From NCBI RefSeq assembly GCF_006094695.1, contig NZ_CP035103.1, forward strand, positions 3,882,652 to 3,946,651: a stretch of DNA of 64,000 bases, written 5' to 3'. Shown here piece after piece: positions 8,564 to 17,712 of the stretch. Both the position numbers and the translations under genes were made by a program. Every line of letters begins with the position of its first letter. The first letter of the stretch is position 1. The stretch is from Kocuria rosea (lineage in GTDB: Bacteria > Actinomycetota > Actinomycetes > Actinomycetales > Micrococcaceae). Below the pieces are notes generated by a model. It saw only the letters and a list, made by a program, of their open reading frames with translations, searched no databases and was not told where the DNA came from.

Positions 8564-8593
8564 AAGGTACGCCCGGGCGGGCGCCGCGGGCAA
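8564..8593 (-). promoter_or_regulatory. Predicted promoter of the ABC-F gene
   Basis: Minus-strand TTGCCC (8588-8593) and TACCTT (8564-8569) are spaced 18 bp. The predicted start point is at the ATG of the 4-codon leader ORF, giving an untranslated region of about 125 bases before the ABC-F gene. Confidence 0.5.
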
Positions 8594-8659
8594 GGGTCCC
8601 GGCGGACCGCCGGCGGTCCGCGGTCGACTCCCTCGGCGGTCGGGCGTAGCCTGCGGACC

Positions 8660-9619
8660 ATGGACTCCCAGGTGCAGCGGGCCGTGTTCAGCACCCGCGA
8701 CCCGGCCGAGGGCATCGCGGTGCTCGACGAGGTCTTCGCCATCCGGGGCGTGCGCCGCTCCCCGGACGGCAGTTTCGACATGACCCTGGCCTCGACCGGG
8801 ATCGACTTTGTCGCCTACGAGCGCGTCCGGCTGAAGGGCTCCTCGTGCACCGGCCGCACGGACGGCGCCGGCGTGCTGCGGGTGTGCCACGTGACGGCGG
8901 GCGTGCTGAGCGCCACCAGCGCCGGCGACCGCTTCCCCCGCACCGGGCCCTTCCTGTTCCCGCAGCGCACCTTCACCAGCTGGTGGGACGACCTCGAGGC
9001 GACCACCGTGTCCCTGGACCCTGCCGCAGTGGAGGACCACGCCCGGCGGCTGCTGGGGAACGAGGGCTTCCGGCTGGAGTTCACGGGGACCCGCCCGGTG
9101 TCGCCGGCCATGACCCAGTACTGGCGCGGGACGGTCTCCCACTTCGCCCGCGACCTCCTGCCCGACTCCCGGGCGATGAGCAGCCCCCTGATCCGCTCCG
9201 AGGCCGCCCGCTCCCTCGCCACCGTCCTGCTGCACACCTTTCCCGGGAGCTTCCTGGACCGCAGCGGGACGGCCACCGGGCAGACCCGCCCGGCTCCGGC
9301 CGGAGTGCGGCGGGCGGTGGCCTTCATCGAGGAGCACGTGGCCGCGGACGTCGGACCGGCCGACATCGCCGCCGCCGCCCGGATGAGCGTGCGCGGTCTC
9401 CAGGCGGCCTTCCGCCGGGAGCTGGACACCACCCCGATGGCCTACCTGCGCGACGCCCGGCTCGACGCCGTCCACCGGGAGCTGCTCGCCGCCGACCCCA
9501 CGACCGGCTCGACCGTGGAGGCGGTGGCCGCGCGCTGGGGCTTCGGCCACCGCGGCCGCTTCGCCGCCGCCTACCGGGACCGGCACGGCCAGGCCCCCGC
9601 CACCACCCTGCGGAGCTGA
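8660..9619 (+). CDS. AraC family transcriptional regulator
   Basis: This 319-residue protein has an N-terminal AraC-binding-like half and a C-terminal double helix-turn-helix (VAADVGPADIAAAARMSVRGLQAAFRRELDTTPMAYLRD... and VEAVAARWGFGHRGRFAAAYRDRHGQAP). It starts with ATG near the divergent ABC-F promoter and is followed 5 bases downstream by a second AraC gene, so the two form an operon. Divergence from the ABC-F gene makes it a candidate regulator of that gene. The ligand is unknown. Confidence 0.9.
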   Translation: MDSQVQRAVFSTRDPAEGIAVLDEVFAIRGVRRSPDGSFDMTLASTGIDFVAYERVRLKGSSCTGRTDGAGVLRVCHVTAGVLSATSAGDRFPRTGPFLFPQRTFTSWWDDLEATTVSLDPAAVEDHARRLLGNEGFRLEFTGTRPVSPAMTQYWRGTVSHFARDLLPDSRAMSSPLIRSEAARSLATVLLHTFPGSFLDRSGTATGQTRPAPAGVRRAVAFIEEHVAADVGPADIAAAARMSVRGLQAAFRRELDTTPMAYLRDARLDAVHRELLAADPTTGSTVEAVAARWGFGHRGRFAAAYRDRHGQAPATTLRS

Positions 9620-9624
9620 CCGGG

Positions 9625-10599
9625 ATGCCCCAGGAGACGGAGCGGGCGCCGGGGACGCCGATCCGCCTGCACATGGCGACCACCGACCCGGAGGTGGCGA
9701 ACGAGGCGCTGCAGCAGATCTACACCAGTGCGCGCATGGGCACGATCACCGACGAGTCGTCCTTCCTGTACCGCCAGGACGTGCTGGGCGACGCCGACCT
9801 CCAACTGGGCCGGCTCACCTTCCGCGGCAGCATCGCCGGCCGGATGGTGCTCGACGACATGTTCTCGGTCGTCGTGCCCCGCGCCGGGGGCGTCGACTGG
9901 AGCATCGACGGCCGGAGGGGCAGCGGGCTCGGGGTGTTCCTGCTGCAGCCGGGCCAGGAGTACTGCGGCGAGGTGGACCAGCTGCTGGTCGACTCGGTCA
10001 CCATCGACCGGTCCACGCTGCGGGAGACCGCCCGGACGGTCCACGGGGACGAGACCCTCGAGGTCGCCTTCCACGGACCGCGCCCGCACTCCCCCGCCCG
10101 GGAGAGGCACTGGAGGAGCACCTTCGCGTTCGCGCAGCAGGTCCTGGCCGACCCCGAGGTCGCCTCCCTCCCCCTGCTGCGCGCGGATCTGCGGCGGCGG
10201 ATGTCGGTGGCGACCCTGGAGGCGTTCGCCTTCGCCGGGGAGCCCGTGGCCCGGCGCGCGTCGGCCGCCGGGCAGCAGGCGGCCTACCGGGACGCGGTCG
10301 AGTTCCTGCACGCCGCCGCGTCCTCGCCGATCACGGTCGAGGACGTCGCCCGCCACGCGGGGGTGAGCACCGTGGAGCTCGTCCGGGCCTTCCGCTCCCA
10401 CGCCGGGACCACGCCGGGGGCCTATCTGCGCGAGCTGCGGCTGGTGGCCGCCCACGACGACCTGGTGCAGGGCGACCCGGCCCGGGGTGACACCGTGCGC
10501 GGCATCGCCCGGCGCTGGGGCATGAACCACCCCGGCGACTTCGCGCGCCGCCACCGGCAGGCCTACGGCGAGAACCCGGCCGCCACCCTGCGCCGTTAG
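9625..10599 (+). CDS. AraC family transcriptional regulator (tandem paralogue)
   Basis: The 324-residue protein has the same architecture as its upstream neighbour: an N-terminal sensor-like domain with LTFRGSIAGRMVLDDMFSVVV, then a C-terminal HTH pair (ITVEDVARHAGVSTVELVRAFRSHAGTTPGAYLREL and GDTVRGIARRWGMNHPGDFARRHRQAYG). The 5-base gap implies co-transcription and a local duplication. The ATG follows only a weak ribosome site, consistent with translational coupling. Its stop overlaps the convergent gene by 4 bp. Confidence 0.88.
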   Translation: MPQETERAPGTPIRLHMATTDPEVANEALQQIYTSARMGTITDESSFLYRQDVLGDADLQLGRLTFRGSIAGRMVLDDMFSVVVPRAGGVDWSIDGRRGSGLGVFLLQPGQEYCGEVDQLLVDSVTIDRSTLRETARTVHGDETLEVAFHGPRPHSPARERHWRSTFAFAQQVLADPEVASLPLLRADLRRRMSVATLEAFAFAGEPVARRASAAGQQAAYRDAVEFLHAAASSPITVEDVARHAGVSTVELVRAFRSHAGTTPGAYLRELRLVAAHDDLVQGDPARGDTVRGIARRWGMNHPGDFARRHRQAYGENPAATLRR

Positions 10600-11291
10600 A
10601 GCAGCGGCCAGGGGATCCGGCGGCCGGTGACGTCGACCGGCAGGACCGCCTCGTCGAGGAGCCGGCGCACCCGCCGCCGCAGCGCGGCCACCTCCTCGGC
10701 GTCGAGGAGCTCGGCGAGCTCGGCGGGGACGTCGTCGGCCAGCGGGGCGATGTCCCGCAGCAGGTCCTCGGGCACGGGCTCGCCGGAGAAGTCCCAGACG
10801 ACCGTCCGCAGCTTGAACGCCGCCGCGAAGCACAGACCGTGGTCGATCCCCCAGATCCGGCCGTCGGCGCCCCGCAGCACGTGGCCGCCCTTGCGGTCGG
10901 CGTTGTTGGCCACGAGGTCGAACAGCGCGATCCGGCGCAGGGCGTCGTGGGTGTCGGGGGCGGTGTCGTAGAGGGTGAAGTAGTGCTGCCGCGGGTCGTG
11001 CTCCACGAACCGCTGCAGGGACCCCGAGCCGAACGGGCCGTCCTGGCGCAGGACGGTGGGCGGGACGATGCCCCAGCCGAGGAACTCGCTCAGCACGTAC
11101 GCGGCGCGCTCCCGCCGGTGCAGGCCGGGGCGGAAGTCGAGCAGCGGCCGCTCGCCCTCGAGCGGCTTGTAGATCCCCCAGGCCGTCTCCTCCTCGAGCG
11201 TGACCTCGACGAGCAGCGCCGAGTTGCTGCTCTCCCGGATCAGTCCGAGGAGCTCCAACCGGCCCTCCGTCAGGAGCACGAGCTCGCCCAT
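10596..11291 (-). CDS. SCO1664-family PI3/4-kinase-like fold protein
   Basis: The 231-residue protein matches the actinobacterial SCO1664 family by recollection of its pattern: LVEVTLEEETAWGIYKPLEGERPLLDF, HRRERAAYVLSEFLGWGIVPPTVLR, IALFDLVANNADRKGGHVLRGADGRIWGIDHGLCF. The N.DRK..H and GIDHG motifs resemble the catalytic and metal-binding loops of phosphatidylinositol-kinase-like folds. The substrate is unknown. It lies 10 bases downstream of a histidine phosphatase gene, a pairing often seen in actinobacteria, suggesting opposing phosphotransfer roles (inference). Confidence 0.8.
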   Translation of the reverse strand: MGELVLLTEGRLELLGLIRESSNSALLVEVTLEEETAWGIYKPLEGERPLLDFRPGLHRRERAAYVLSEFLGWGIVPPTVLRQDGPFGSGSLQRFVEHDPRQHYFTLYDTAPDTHDALRRIALFDLVANNADRKGGHVLRGADGRIWGIDHGLCFAAAFKLRTVVWDFSGEPVPEDLLRDIAPLADDVPAELAELLDAEEVAALRRRVRRLLDEAVLPVDVTGRRIPWPLL

Positions 11292-11301
11292 CAGCGTCCG
11301 C

Positions 11302-11946
11302 TCACGACACCCTCAGGCCGGCCAGCGGCTGGTCCGTGGAGTTCACGGTGAGCACGGCCGGCGCCTGCCCCGGCGCGTACGAGATCGCCGAGACGGAGCA
11401 CGGGCTGACCACGATCCGCTGGAACAGGTCCAGGTGCGTGCCCAGGGCGTGGGCGAGGGCCGCCTTGATGGGGTCGGCGTGCGAGAAGCAGACCACCACC
11501 CCGCCCTCGTGGGCGGCGCGCACCCGGTCCACGGCGCCCACGGTGCGCGCCTGCATCTCCGGGAAGCTCTCGCCGCCGGGGAAGCGGAAGGTCGAGGGCG
11601 CCCGCTGGACGGTCGACCACGCCTTGAGCCGGGAGAGGCGGGAGAGCTCCTCGCCCGTCCACTCCCCGAAGTCGCACTCGAGCAGTCCCGGCTCCACGAC
11701 GGCCTCCCGGCCGGTCCGGGCCGCGGTCGGCGCCGCGGTCTCGCGCGTGCGCTCGAGCGGTGAGGTGTACACGGCGTCGACGCGCACGCCCGCGAGCCGC
11801 TCCGCCACCCGGTCCGCCTGGGCCCGGCCGCGCTCGGAGAGGTGCAGGCCGGGGGCCCGCCCCGGCAGGACCTTGCCCGTGGTGGGGGTCTCCCCGTGCC
11901 GCACGAGCAGGACGAGGGTGCTCCGTGGTGCCTTGCGAGTGACCAT
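11302..11946 (-). CDS. Histidine phosphatase family protein (putative phosphomutase)
   Basis: From the ATG at 11946 the product is 214 residues, the usual length for this superfamily. The catalytic RHG motif is in LVLLVRHGETPTTGK, the second Arg/Glu region in YTSPLERTRETA and LLECDFGEWTGEEL, and the second catalytic His in VVVCFSHADPIKAALAHALG. It resembles the actinobacterial MSMEG_4193-type phosphomutases. It heads a two-gene operon with the SCO1664-family gene. No export signal is present. Confidence 0.88.
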   Translation of the reverse strand: MVTRKAPRSTLVLLVRHGETPTTGKVLPGRAPGLHLSERGRAQADRVAERLAGVRVDAVYTSPLERTRETAAPTAARTGREAVVEPGLLECDFGEWTGEELSRLSRLKAWSTVQRAPSTFRFPGGESFPEMQARTVGAVDRVRAAHEGGVVVCFSHADPIKAALAHALGTHLDLFQRIVVSPCSVSAISYAPGQAPAVLTVNSTDQPLAGLRVS

Positions 11947-12076
11947 GATGCACCAGCGTACTGGCGGGGGCCCCGGGGCCACAGGGGCCCCGCGCCCGTC
12001 GTCGTCGGGCGCCGCCTGCGACGACGCCGGCCCCGGCCCGGGGGCGCCCTCTTGACGCCGGGGTTAGGTTGGCGCT

Positions 12077-13492
12077 GTGACTGATCGCACCGATCACCCT
12101 GACATTCGCACGCTCGGCGAGCTCCGCGCCGCCGGCGTGACCCACCGGACGCTGCGCGAGGAGATCCGCGAGAACCTCCTGCGCACGCTGGCCGAGGGCG
12201 GTGACCCCTGGCCGGGCCTGCACGGGCTCGGGCGCACGGTCCTGCCGCAGCTCGAGCGGGCCCTGCTCGCCGGCCACGACGTGGTGCTGCTGGGCGAGCG
12301 CGGCCAGGGCAAGACCCGCCTGCTGCGCACCCTCGCCGGCCTGCTCGACGAGTGGTCCCCCGCCATCGAGGGGTCGGAGCTCAACGAGCACCCCCTGGAG
12401 CCGCTGACCGAGGCGTCGCGGCGCCGGATCCTGCTCGAGGGCGACGAGCTGCCCGTGGTCTGGCGGCACCGGTCGGAGCGCTACGTCGAGAAGCTCGCCA
12501 CCCCGGACACGTCCGTGGCGGACCTCATCGGGGACGTGGACCCGATGCGCGTGGCCGAGGGCCGGCGGCTCGGGGACCCGGAGACCATCCACTACGGGCT
12601 CGTGCCCCGCTCGCACCGCGGGATCGTGGCGATCAACGAGCTGCCCGACCTCGCCGAGCGCATCCAGGTGGCCATGCTCAACGTGATGGAGGAGCGGGAC
12701 ATCCAGATCCGCGGCTACGTCCTGCGGCTGCCGCTGGACGTCCTCGTGGTGGCCACGGCCAACCCCGAGGACTACACGAACCGAGGCCGGATCATCACGC
12801 CGCTCAAGGACCGGTTCGGCGCCGAGATCCGCACCCACTACCCGCTCGAGCTGGAGGACGAGATCGCCGTGATCCGCCAGGAGGCCGAGCTGATCGCCGA
12901 GGTCCCGGACACGATCCTGGAGACCCTGGCCCGGTTCACCCGCCTCCTGCGGGAGTCCTCCGCGGTGGACCAGCGCTCGGGGGTGTCGGCGCGCTTCGCC
13001 ATCGCCGGCGCGGAGACGGTCGCGGCCGCGGCGCTGCGCCGCGCCACGATCCGCGGCGAGGCGGAGGCGGTCGCGCGGATGGTGGACATGGAGACGGCCA
13101 CCGACGTCCTGGCCGGCAAGATCGAGTTCGAGTCCGGCGAGGAGGGCCGCGAGCGCGCGATCCTCGACCACCTGCTCCGCCGGGCCACCGCCGAGACCGT
13201 CCGCGGCCGCTTCCGCGGTCTCGACCTCGGCCCGGTCGTGGAGGCCTTCGACGGCCGCACGACCGTGTCCACCGGCGACGACGTCTCCGCCCAGGACTTC
13301 CTCGCCGGGCTGCCCGAGCTGACGGCCTCCGACGACGACGGGGCCGCGACCGCCTACGACGAGATCGCCGCGCGGCTCGGCGCGAGCACGCCGGGCCAGC
13401 GCGCCAGCGCGATCGAGCTGGCGCTGGAGGGGCTCTACCTCGCCCAGAAGATCTCCAAGGACGCCGACGAGGCCGGCACCGTCTACGGCTGA
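12077..13492 (+). CDS. MoxR/magnesium-chelatase-like AAA+ ATPase
   Basis: The 471-residue AAA+ protein has Walker A GERGQGKT (about residue 73), a Walker B-like HRGIVAINELPDL, a sensor-1 region VVATANPEDYTNRGRIITPLKDRFG, and a helical lid with RSGVSARFAIAGAE. Such ATPases work as chaperone-like partners of VWA proteins, and the next gene encodes one. The GTG start lies 7 bases after a TAGGTT hexamer, consistent with a leaderless mRNA. The specific target complex is unknown. Confidence 0.88.
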   Translation: MTDRTDHPDIRTLGELRAAGVTHRTLREEIRENLLRTLAEGGDPWPGLHGLGRTVLPQLERALLAGHDVVLLGERGQGKTRLLRTLAGLLDEWSPAIEGSELNEHPLEPLTEASRRRILLEGDELPVVWRHRSERYVEKLATPDTSVADLIGDVDPMRVAEGRRLGDPETIHYGLVPRSHRGIVAINELPDLAERIQVAMLNVMEERDIQIRGYVLRLPLDVLVVATANPEDYTNRGRIITPLKDRFGAEIRTHYPLELEDEIAVIRQEAELIAEVPDTILETLARFTRLLRESSAVDQRSGVSARFAIAGAETVAAAALRRATIRGEAEAVARMVDMETATDVLAGKIEFESGEEGRERAILDHLLRRATAETVRGRFRGLDLGPVVEAFDGRTTVSTGDDVSAQDFLAGLPELTASDDDGAATAYDEIAARLGASTPGQRASAIELALEGLYLAQKISKDADEAGTVYG

Positions 13493-13562
13493 CCGCACGG
13501 CCGGCACCAGGACCCGCACCGGGTTCCGCACCGGGACACAGAGAAGACACAGAGGGGGCGTC

Positions 13563-15551
13563 ATGCCCGCACACCACCGGTCCTCGAGGTACGGCCGGTA
13601 CACCGGAGGACCCGATCCGCTGGCCCCGCCGGTGGACCTTTCCGAGGCGCTCGAGGCCGTCTCCGAGGACGTCATGGCCGGGTACTCGCCGGAGCACGCG
13701 CTGCGCGAGTTCCTCCGGCGGGGCGGCCGCGGCCGCGACGGCCTGGACGACCTGTCCCGGCGCCTGCAGCAGCGCCGGCGCGAGCTGCTGAAGCGCCACG
13801 GCCTGGGCGGCACGCTCGAGGAGGCGAAGAAGCTGCTGGACAAGGCGCTGCGTCTGGAGCGCGAGCAGTTCCTGCGGGACGCCCGGATGGACCCGATGGA
13901 CCGCTCCTTCCGGGAGATGCAGCTCGACGGCCTGCCGAGCTCCACGGCCGCCGCCGTCAGCGAGCTCGCGTCCTACGACTGGCAGTCCGAGTCCGCCCGG
14001 GAGGCCTACGAGCAGATCAAGGACCTCCTCGGCCGCGAGCTGCTGGACCAGCGCTTCGCCGGGATGAAGCAGGCCCTGGAGAACGCCACGGACGCCGACC
14101 GGGAGGCCGTGGCCGAGATGCTCCGGGACCTCAACGAGCTGCTCGAGAAGCACGGGCGGGGCGAGGACACCGAGGAGGACTTCCAGGACTTCATGGCGAA
14201 GCACGGGGAGCACTTCCCCGAGAACCCGCAGTCGGTCGACGAGCTGATCGACGCCCTGGCCCAGCGCGCGGCGGCGGCCCAGCGGATGCTCAACTCCATG
14301 TCCCCCGAGCAGCGCCAGGAGCTGATGCAGCTCTCCGCCCAGGCGTTCGGCTCCCCCGAGCTGATGGACCAGCTCGGCCGGCTCGACGCCAACCTGCAGG
14401 GACTGCGCCCCGGCGAGGACTGGGGCGGGTCGGAGGGCTTCGAGGGCCAGGACGGCCTGGGCCTCGGCGACGGGACGGGCGTGCTCCAGGACATCGCCGA
14501 GCTCGACTCCCTCGCCGAGCAGCTGGCGCAGCACCACCGGGGCGCCAACCTGGACGACATGGACCTCGACGCGCTCGCACGGCAGCTGGGCGAGGACGCC
14601 GCGGTCTCGGCCCGGACCCTCGCCGAGCTGGAGCGGGCGATGCGGGACAGCGGCTACCTGCAGCGCGGCGCCGACGGGGACCTGCGGCTCTCGCCCCGCG
14701 CCGTGCGCCGGATCGGGAAGGCGCTGATGCGGGACGCCGCGCAGAACCTGTCCTCCCGGACCGGTCAGCGCGACACCCGCCTCGCCGGTGCGGCCGGCGA
14801 GCCCTCCGGCGCCACCCGGGAGTGGCAGTTCGGGGACGCCGAGCCGTGGGACACCACCCGCACCATCACCAACGCGATCCGGCGCACCGCCGCCGAGGGC
14901 GGCGACGTCCGGCGCGGGCTGCGCCTCGACGTCCGCGACATCGAGGTCGCCGAGACCGAGGCGCGCACGCAGGCCGCCGTCGTCCTCCTCGTGGACACCT
15001 CGTTCTCCATGGCCGCCGAGGGGCGCTGGGTGCCCATGAAGCGCACGGCGCTCGCGCTCCACCACCTCGTCTCCACCCGGTTCCGGGGGGACCAGCTGCA
15101 GATCGTCGCGTTCGGCCGCTACGCCCGCGCCCTGCCGGTCGACGAGCTCACGGGGCTGCCGCCGGTGCGGGAGCAGGGCACCAACCTGCACCACGCCCTG
15201 CTGCTCGCCACGCGGTTCTTCCGCAAGCACCCCTCGATGCAGCCCGTCCTGCTCGTGGTCACCGACGGGGAGCCCACGGCGCACCTGCTGCCCGACGGCG
15301 AGAGCTGGTTCTCCTGGCCCACGGAGCCGGAGACCCTGCGCGCCACGGTCGAGGAGCTCGACCGGCTGGGACGCATGGGGGCCCAGGCGACGTTCTTCCG
15401 GCTCGGCGACGACCCGGGGCTGGAGCGGTTCCTGCGGCGGATGGCCGAGCGGATCGACGGGCGCGTGGTGGCGCCGGACCCGGGGGATCTGGGCTCCGCC
15501 GTCCTGGACGAGTACCTCAACGCCCGCGCCGGGGACCCCGACGATCTCTGA
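13563..15551 (+). CDS. VWA domain protein, partner of the MoxR-type ATPase
   Basis: The 662-residue protein has a long charged, helical N-terminal part (for example EEAKKLLDKALRLEREQFLRDARMDPMDRSFREMQLDGLP) and a C-terminal von Willebrand A domain. Its MIDAS motif DTSFSMAAEG lies near residue 478 and is followed by QIVAFGRYAR and VVTDGEPTAHLL. MoxR-VWA pairs assemble metal- or cofactor-dependent complexes or take part in envelope stress. It lies 70 bases after the ATPase gene on the same strand, so co-transcription is likely. It has no signal peptide or membrane span. Confidence 0.88.
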   Translation: MPAHHRSSRYGRYTGGPDPLAPPVDLSEALEAVSEDVMAGYSPEHALREFLRRGGRGRDGLDDLSRRLQQRRRELLKRHGLGGTLEEAKKLLDKALRLEREQFLRDARMDPMDRSFREMQLDGLPSSTAAAVSELASYDWQSESAREAYEQIKDLLGRELLDQRFAGMKQALENATDADREAVAEMLRDLNELLEKHGRGEDTEEDFQDFMAKHGEHFPENPQSVDELIDALAQRAAAAQRMLNSMSPEQRQELMQLSAQAFGSPELMDQLGRLDANLQGLRPGEDWGGSEGFEGQDGLGLGDGTGVLQDIAELDSLAEQLAQHHRGANLDDMDLDALARQLGEDAAVSARTLAELERAMRDSGYLQRGADGDLRLSPRAVRRIGKALMRDAAQNLSSRTGQRDTRLAGAAGEPSGATREWQFGDAEPWDTTRTITNAIRRTAAEGGDVRRGLRLDVRDIEVAETEARTQAAVVLLVDTSFSMAAEGRWVPMKRTALALHHLVSTRFRGDQLQIVAFGRYARALPVDELTGLPPVREQGTNLHHALLLATRFFRKHPSMQPVLLVVTDGEPTAHLLPDGESWFSWPTEPETLRATVEELDRLGRMGAQATFFRLGDDPGLERFLRRMAERIDGRVVAPDPGDLGSAVLDEYLNARAGDPDDL

Positions 15552-15572
15552 GCGGACTCCCGGCGAGCCCGG

Positions 15573-16667
15573 TCAGCGGGCCGCGGTGGAGCCCCCGTCG
15601 GCCGGCGGGGTGGGGTCGGACGGGCCGGACGGTCCCGCGCCCTCCTCCCCCGAGGACGCCGCCGAGGAGTGCTTCCCGTGGTGCTCGTCCTGCGCCTCGT
15701 GGGCGCCGTGGGCGGCGTGCTCGGCCTCGTGCTCGCCCTTGCCGAAGGGCAGCAGCTCCCAGACCAGCACCAGGACGGCGCCCCAGGCCAGGCCCAGGAC
15801 GGCGGAGAAGAAGGTGTTCGTGAGCCAGGCGAGCGCCGCGCCGAGACCGCCGGGGACGGCGTCGTGCACGAGCACCTCCACGTGGTGGACGGCCTCGTAC
15901 GGGGCGTGCCAGCCCAGGTCGTCGAGGCCGACGAGGACGATGTGCCCGCCCACCCAGATCATGGCGGCGGTGCCCACGACCGAGATGACCGTGAGCAGCC
16001 CGGGCATGCCCTTCACCAGGCCGTGGCCGATCTTCTGCGTGGTCGGGGAGGACCGTCCGGCCAGGTGCAGGCCGAAGTCGTCCATCCGGATGATCAGCGC
16101 CACCACCCCGTAGACCAGGACGGTGATGCCGATGGCCACGACCACCAGGATGGCCGCCCGCGAGAGCAGCGGCTCGCCGGCCACCTCGTTGAGGGAGATG
16201 ACCATGATCTCGGCCGAGAGGATCAGGTCGGTGCGCACCGCGCCCCCGACCATCGTGTCCTCCGCGTCCTTGCCCTTCTCGACCACGGGGGTCTTGGTCT
16301 TGGCCCCGTGGCCCGAGATCTTCGACCAGATCTTCTCGGCCCCCTCGAAGCACAGGTAGCTGCCGCCGAGCATGAGGATCGGGGTGAGCAGCCACGGCGC
16401 GAACTGGCTCAGCAGCAGGATGACCGGGAGGATGAAGATGAGCTTGTTGCGCAGCGAGCCCTTGGTGATGCGCCAGATGATGGGCAGCTCGCGGGCCGGG
16501 GAGACGTCCTGGACGTACTGCGGGGTCACGGCGGTGTCGTCGACGACGACGCCGGCGGCCTTCATGCTCGCCCGGCCCGCCGCCGCGCCGATGTCGTCCA
16601 CGGAGGCGGCGGTGACGCGGGCCAGGGCGGCGACGTCGTCCAGCAGGGCCATCAGACCGCCGCTCAT
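15573..16667 (-). CDS. DUF808 (YedI-type) integral membrane protein
   Basis: The 364-residue protein opens with SGGLMALLDDVAALARVTAASVDDIGAAAGRASMKAAGVVVDD, the hallmark N terminus of DUF808/YedI proteins. It then has hydrophobic segments (LIFILPVILLLSQFAPWLLTPILML, AAILVVVAIGITVLVYGVVALII, and two near the C terminus). The C-terminal tail is His/Glu-rich (GEHEAEHAAHGAHEAQDEHHGKH) and could bind metal, but that is only a compositional hint. Function is unknown in the family. Convergent with the VWA gene. Confidence 0.85.
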   Translation of the reverse strand: MSGGLMALLDDVAALARVTAASVDDIGAAAGRASMKAAGVVVDDTAVTPQYVQDVSPARELPIIWRITKGSLRNKLIFILPVILLLSQFAPWLLTPILMLGGSYLCFEGAEKIWSKISGHGAKTKTPVVEKGKDAEDTMVGGAVRTDLILSAEIMVISLNEVAGEPLLSRAAILVVVAIGITVLVYGVVALIIRMDDFGLHLAGRSSPTTQKIGHGLVKGMPGLLTVISVVGTAAMIWVGGHIVLVGLDDLGWHAPYEAVHHVEVLVHDAVPGGLGAALAWLTNTFFSAVLGLAWGAVLVLVWELLPFGKGEHEAEHAAHGAHEAQDEHHGKHSSAASSGEEGAGPSGPSDPTPPADGGSTAAR

Positions 16668-16874
16668 CGGAGGGCCTCCGGCGCGGTCTCAACAGGGGCG
16701 GGCGGAGCCGCGGTGGTGATCAGCATGATGACAGAGTAGGGCCTCGGACGCCCGGATGCTCCCGCGCGGGACGAACGGGCACCGATGTCCTGCCGTTCCG
16801 CGGAGCCGGTGCCGTGCGCCCGGCGCCGGACCGTCCACCCCCGACCAGGTAGCACCGACCAGGAGGCACCCCGC

Positions 16875-17594
16875 ATGGACCCCGTTCACCCTGCCGCCGG
16901 ACCGGCGGGGGCGCGACCGCCCGCGCCGTCGCCCGCTCCGCACGTCGTCGTCCTCCCCGGCGGCGGGTACGCCCGGCACGCGGACCACGAGGGCGAACCC
17001 GTGGCCGAGTGGCTCCGCGGCCTCGGCCTCTCCGCCGGCGTCCTCCGCTATCCCGTGCACGCCAGGCACCCCGCCCCCGTGGACGCGGTGCGCGCCGAGG
17101 TGCGCCGGGTCAGGGCGGCCGGGGCCGGGCGGGTCGTCCTGCTGGGGTTCTCCGCCGGCGGGCACCTGGCCGGGCACGCCGCGCTCACCGCACCGGCCTC
17201 GGGGCCCGAGCGGGTCGACGCCGTGGTCCTGGGCTACCCGGTGGTGTCCATGCAGCTCGACACGCACCGGGGGTCGCAGGAGGAGCTCCTGGGCCCGGGG
17301 CCCGCCGCCGAGGTGCGGGCGGCCACGTCCCTCGACCGGCTGGTGACCCGGGCCGCGCCGCCCTTCTTCGTGTGGCACACCGCCGACGACGCGTCCGTGC
17401 CCGTGCAGCACTCCTACCTGCTGGCCCAGGCGCTGGCGCGCCGGGGCGTGCCCCACGCCCTCCACGTCTTTCCCCGCGGACCGCACGGTCTCGGACTGGC
17501 CGGCGGCACCGGTGAGCCCGCGGCCTGGCCGGCGCTGTGCGCCGCGTGGCTGGCCGGCCTGGCGGAGGACGTCACGCCGCCCGCCGCCCGGTGA
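16875..17594 (+). CDS. Alpha/beta hydrolase (BD-FAE-like esterase)
   Basis: The ATG at 16875 has AGGAGG 8 bases upstream and gives 239 residues. The fold is shown by HVVVLPGGGYARHADHEGE (HGGG-like oxyanion strand, here PGGGY), the nucleophile elbow GFSAGG, the acid loop HTADDASVPVQHS and the catalytic His in FPRGPHGLGL. This pattern is typical of small cytoplasmic acetyl-xylan-esterase-like or carbohydrate-ester hydrolases. The true substrate is unknown. Confidence 0.85.
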   Translation: MDPVHPAAGPAGARPPAPSPAPHVVVLPGGGYARHADHEGEPVAEWLRGLGLSAGVLRYPVHARHPAPVDAVRAEVRRVRAAGAGRVVLLGFSAGGHLAGHAALTAPASGPERVDAVVLGYPVVSMQLDTHRGSQEELLGPGPAAEVRAATSLDRLVTRAAPPFFVWHTADDASVPVQHSYLLAQALARRGVPHALHVFPRGPHGLGLAGGTGEPAAWPALCAAWLAGLAEDVTPPAAR

Positions 17595-17658
17595 GGCCTG
17601 TCGGCCGCCGACGCACCCTCGAGCAGGCCCACCCGCCCGGGGTCCGGCCGCCGCCCCT

Positions 17659-17699
17659 CCGGTCCGCGCCGCGGCGTGGCGCTCCTCGGCGCGGACCGG
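17659..17699. terminator. Hairpin between convergent genes
   Basis: A 13-bp perfect stem (17659-17671 with 17687-17699) lies in the gap between the rightward hydrolase and the leftward amidotransferase-like gene. It could serve both directions. Confidence 0.7.
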
Positions 17700-17712
17700 A
17701 AGACGGACCGGC

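Noticed and set aside
6611..8659. Rightward open frame upstream of and continuous with the AraC gene
   Set aside because: AraC homology begins only at the ATG at 8660; the part before is antisense to the ABC-F gene.
8429..9586. Leftward extension of the ABC-F reading frame
   Set aside because: ABC-F homology starts at about 8428; the extension is antisense to the AraC gene and carries no domain.
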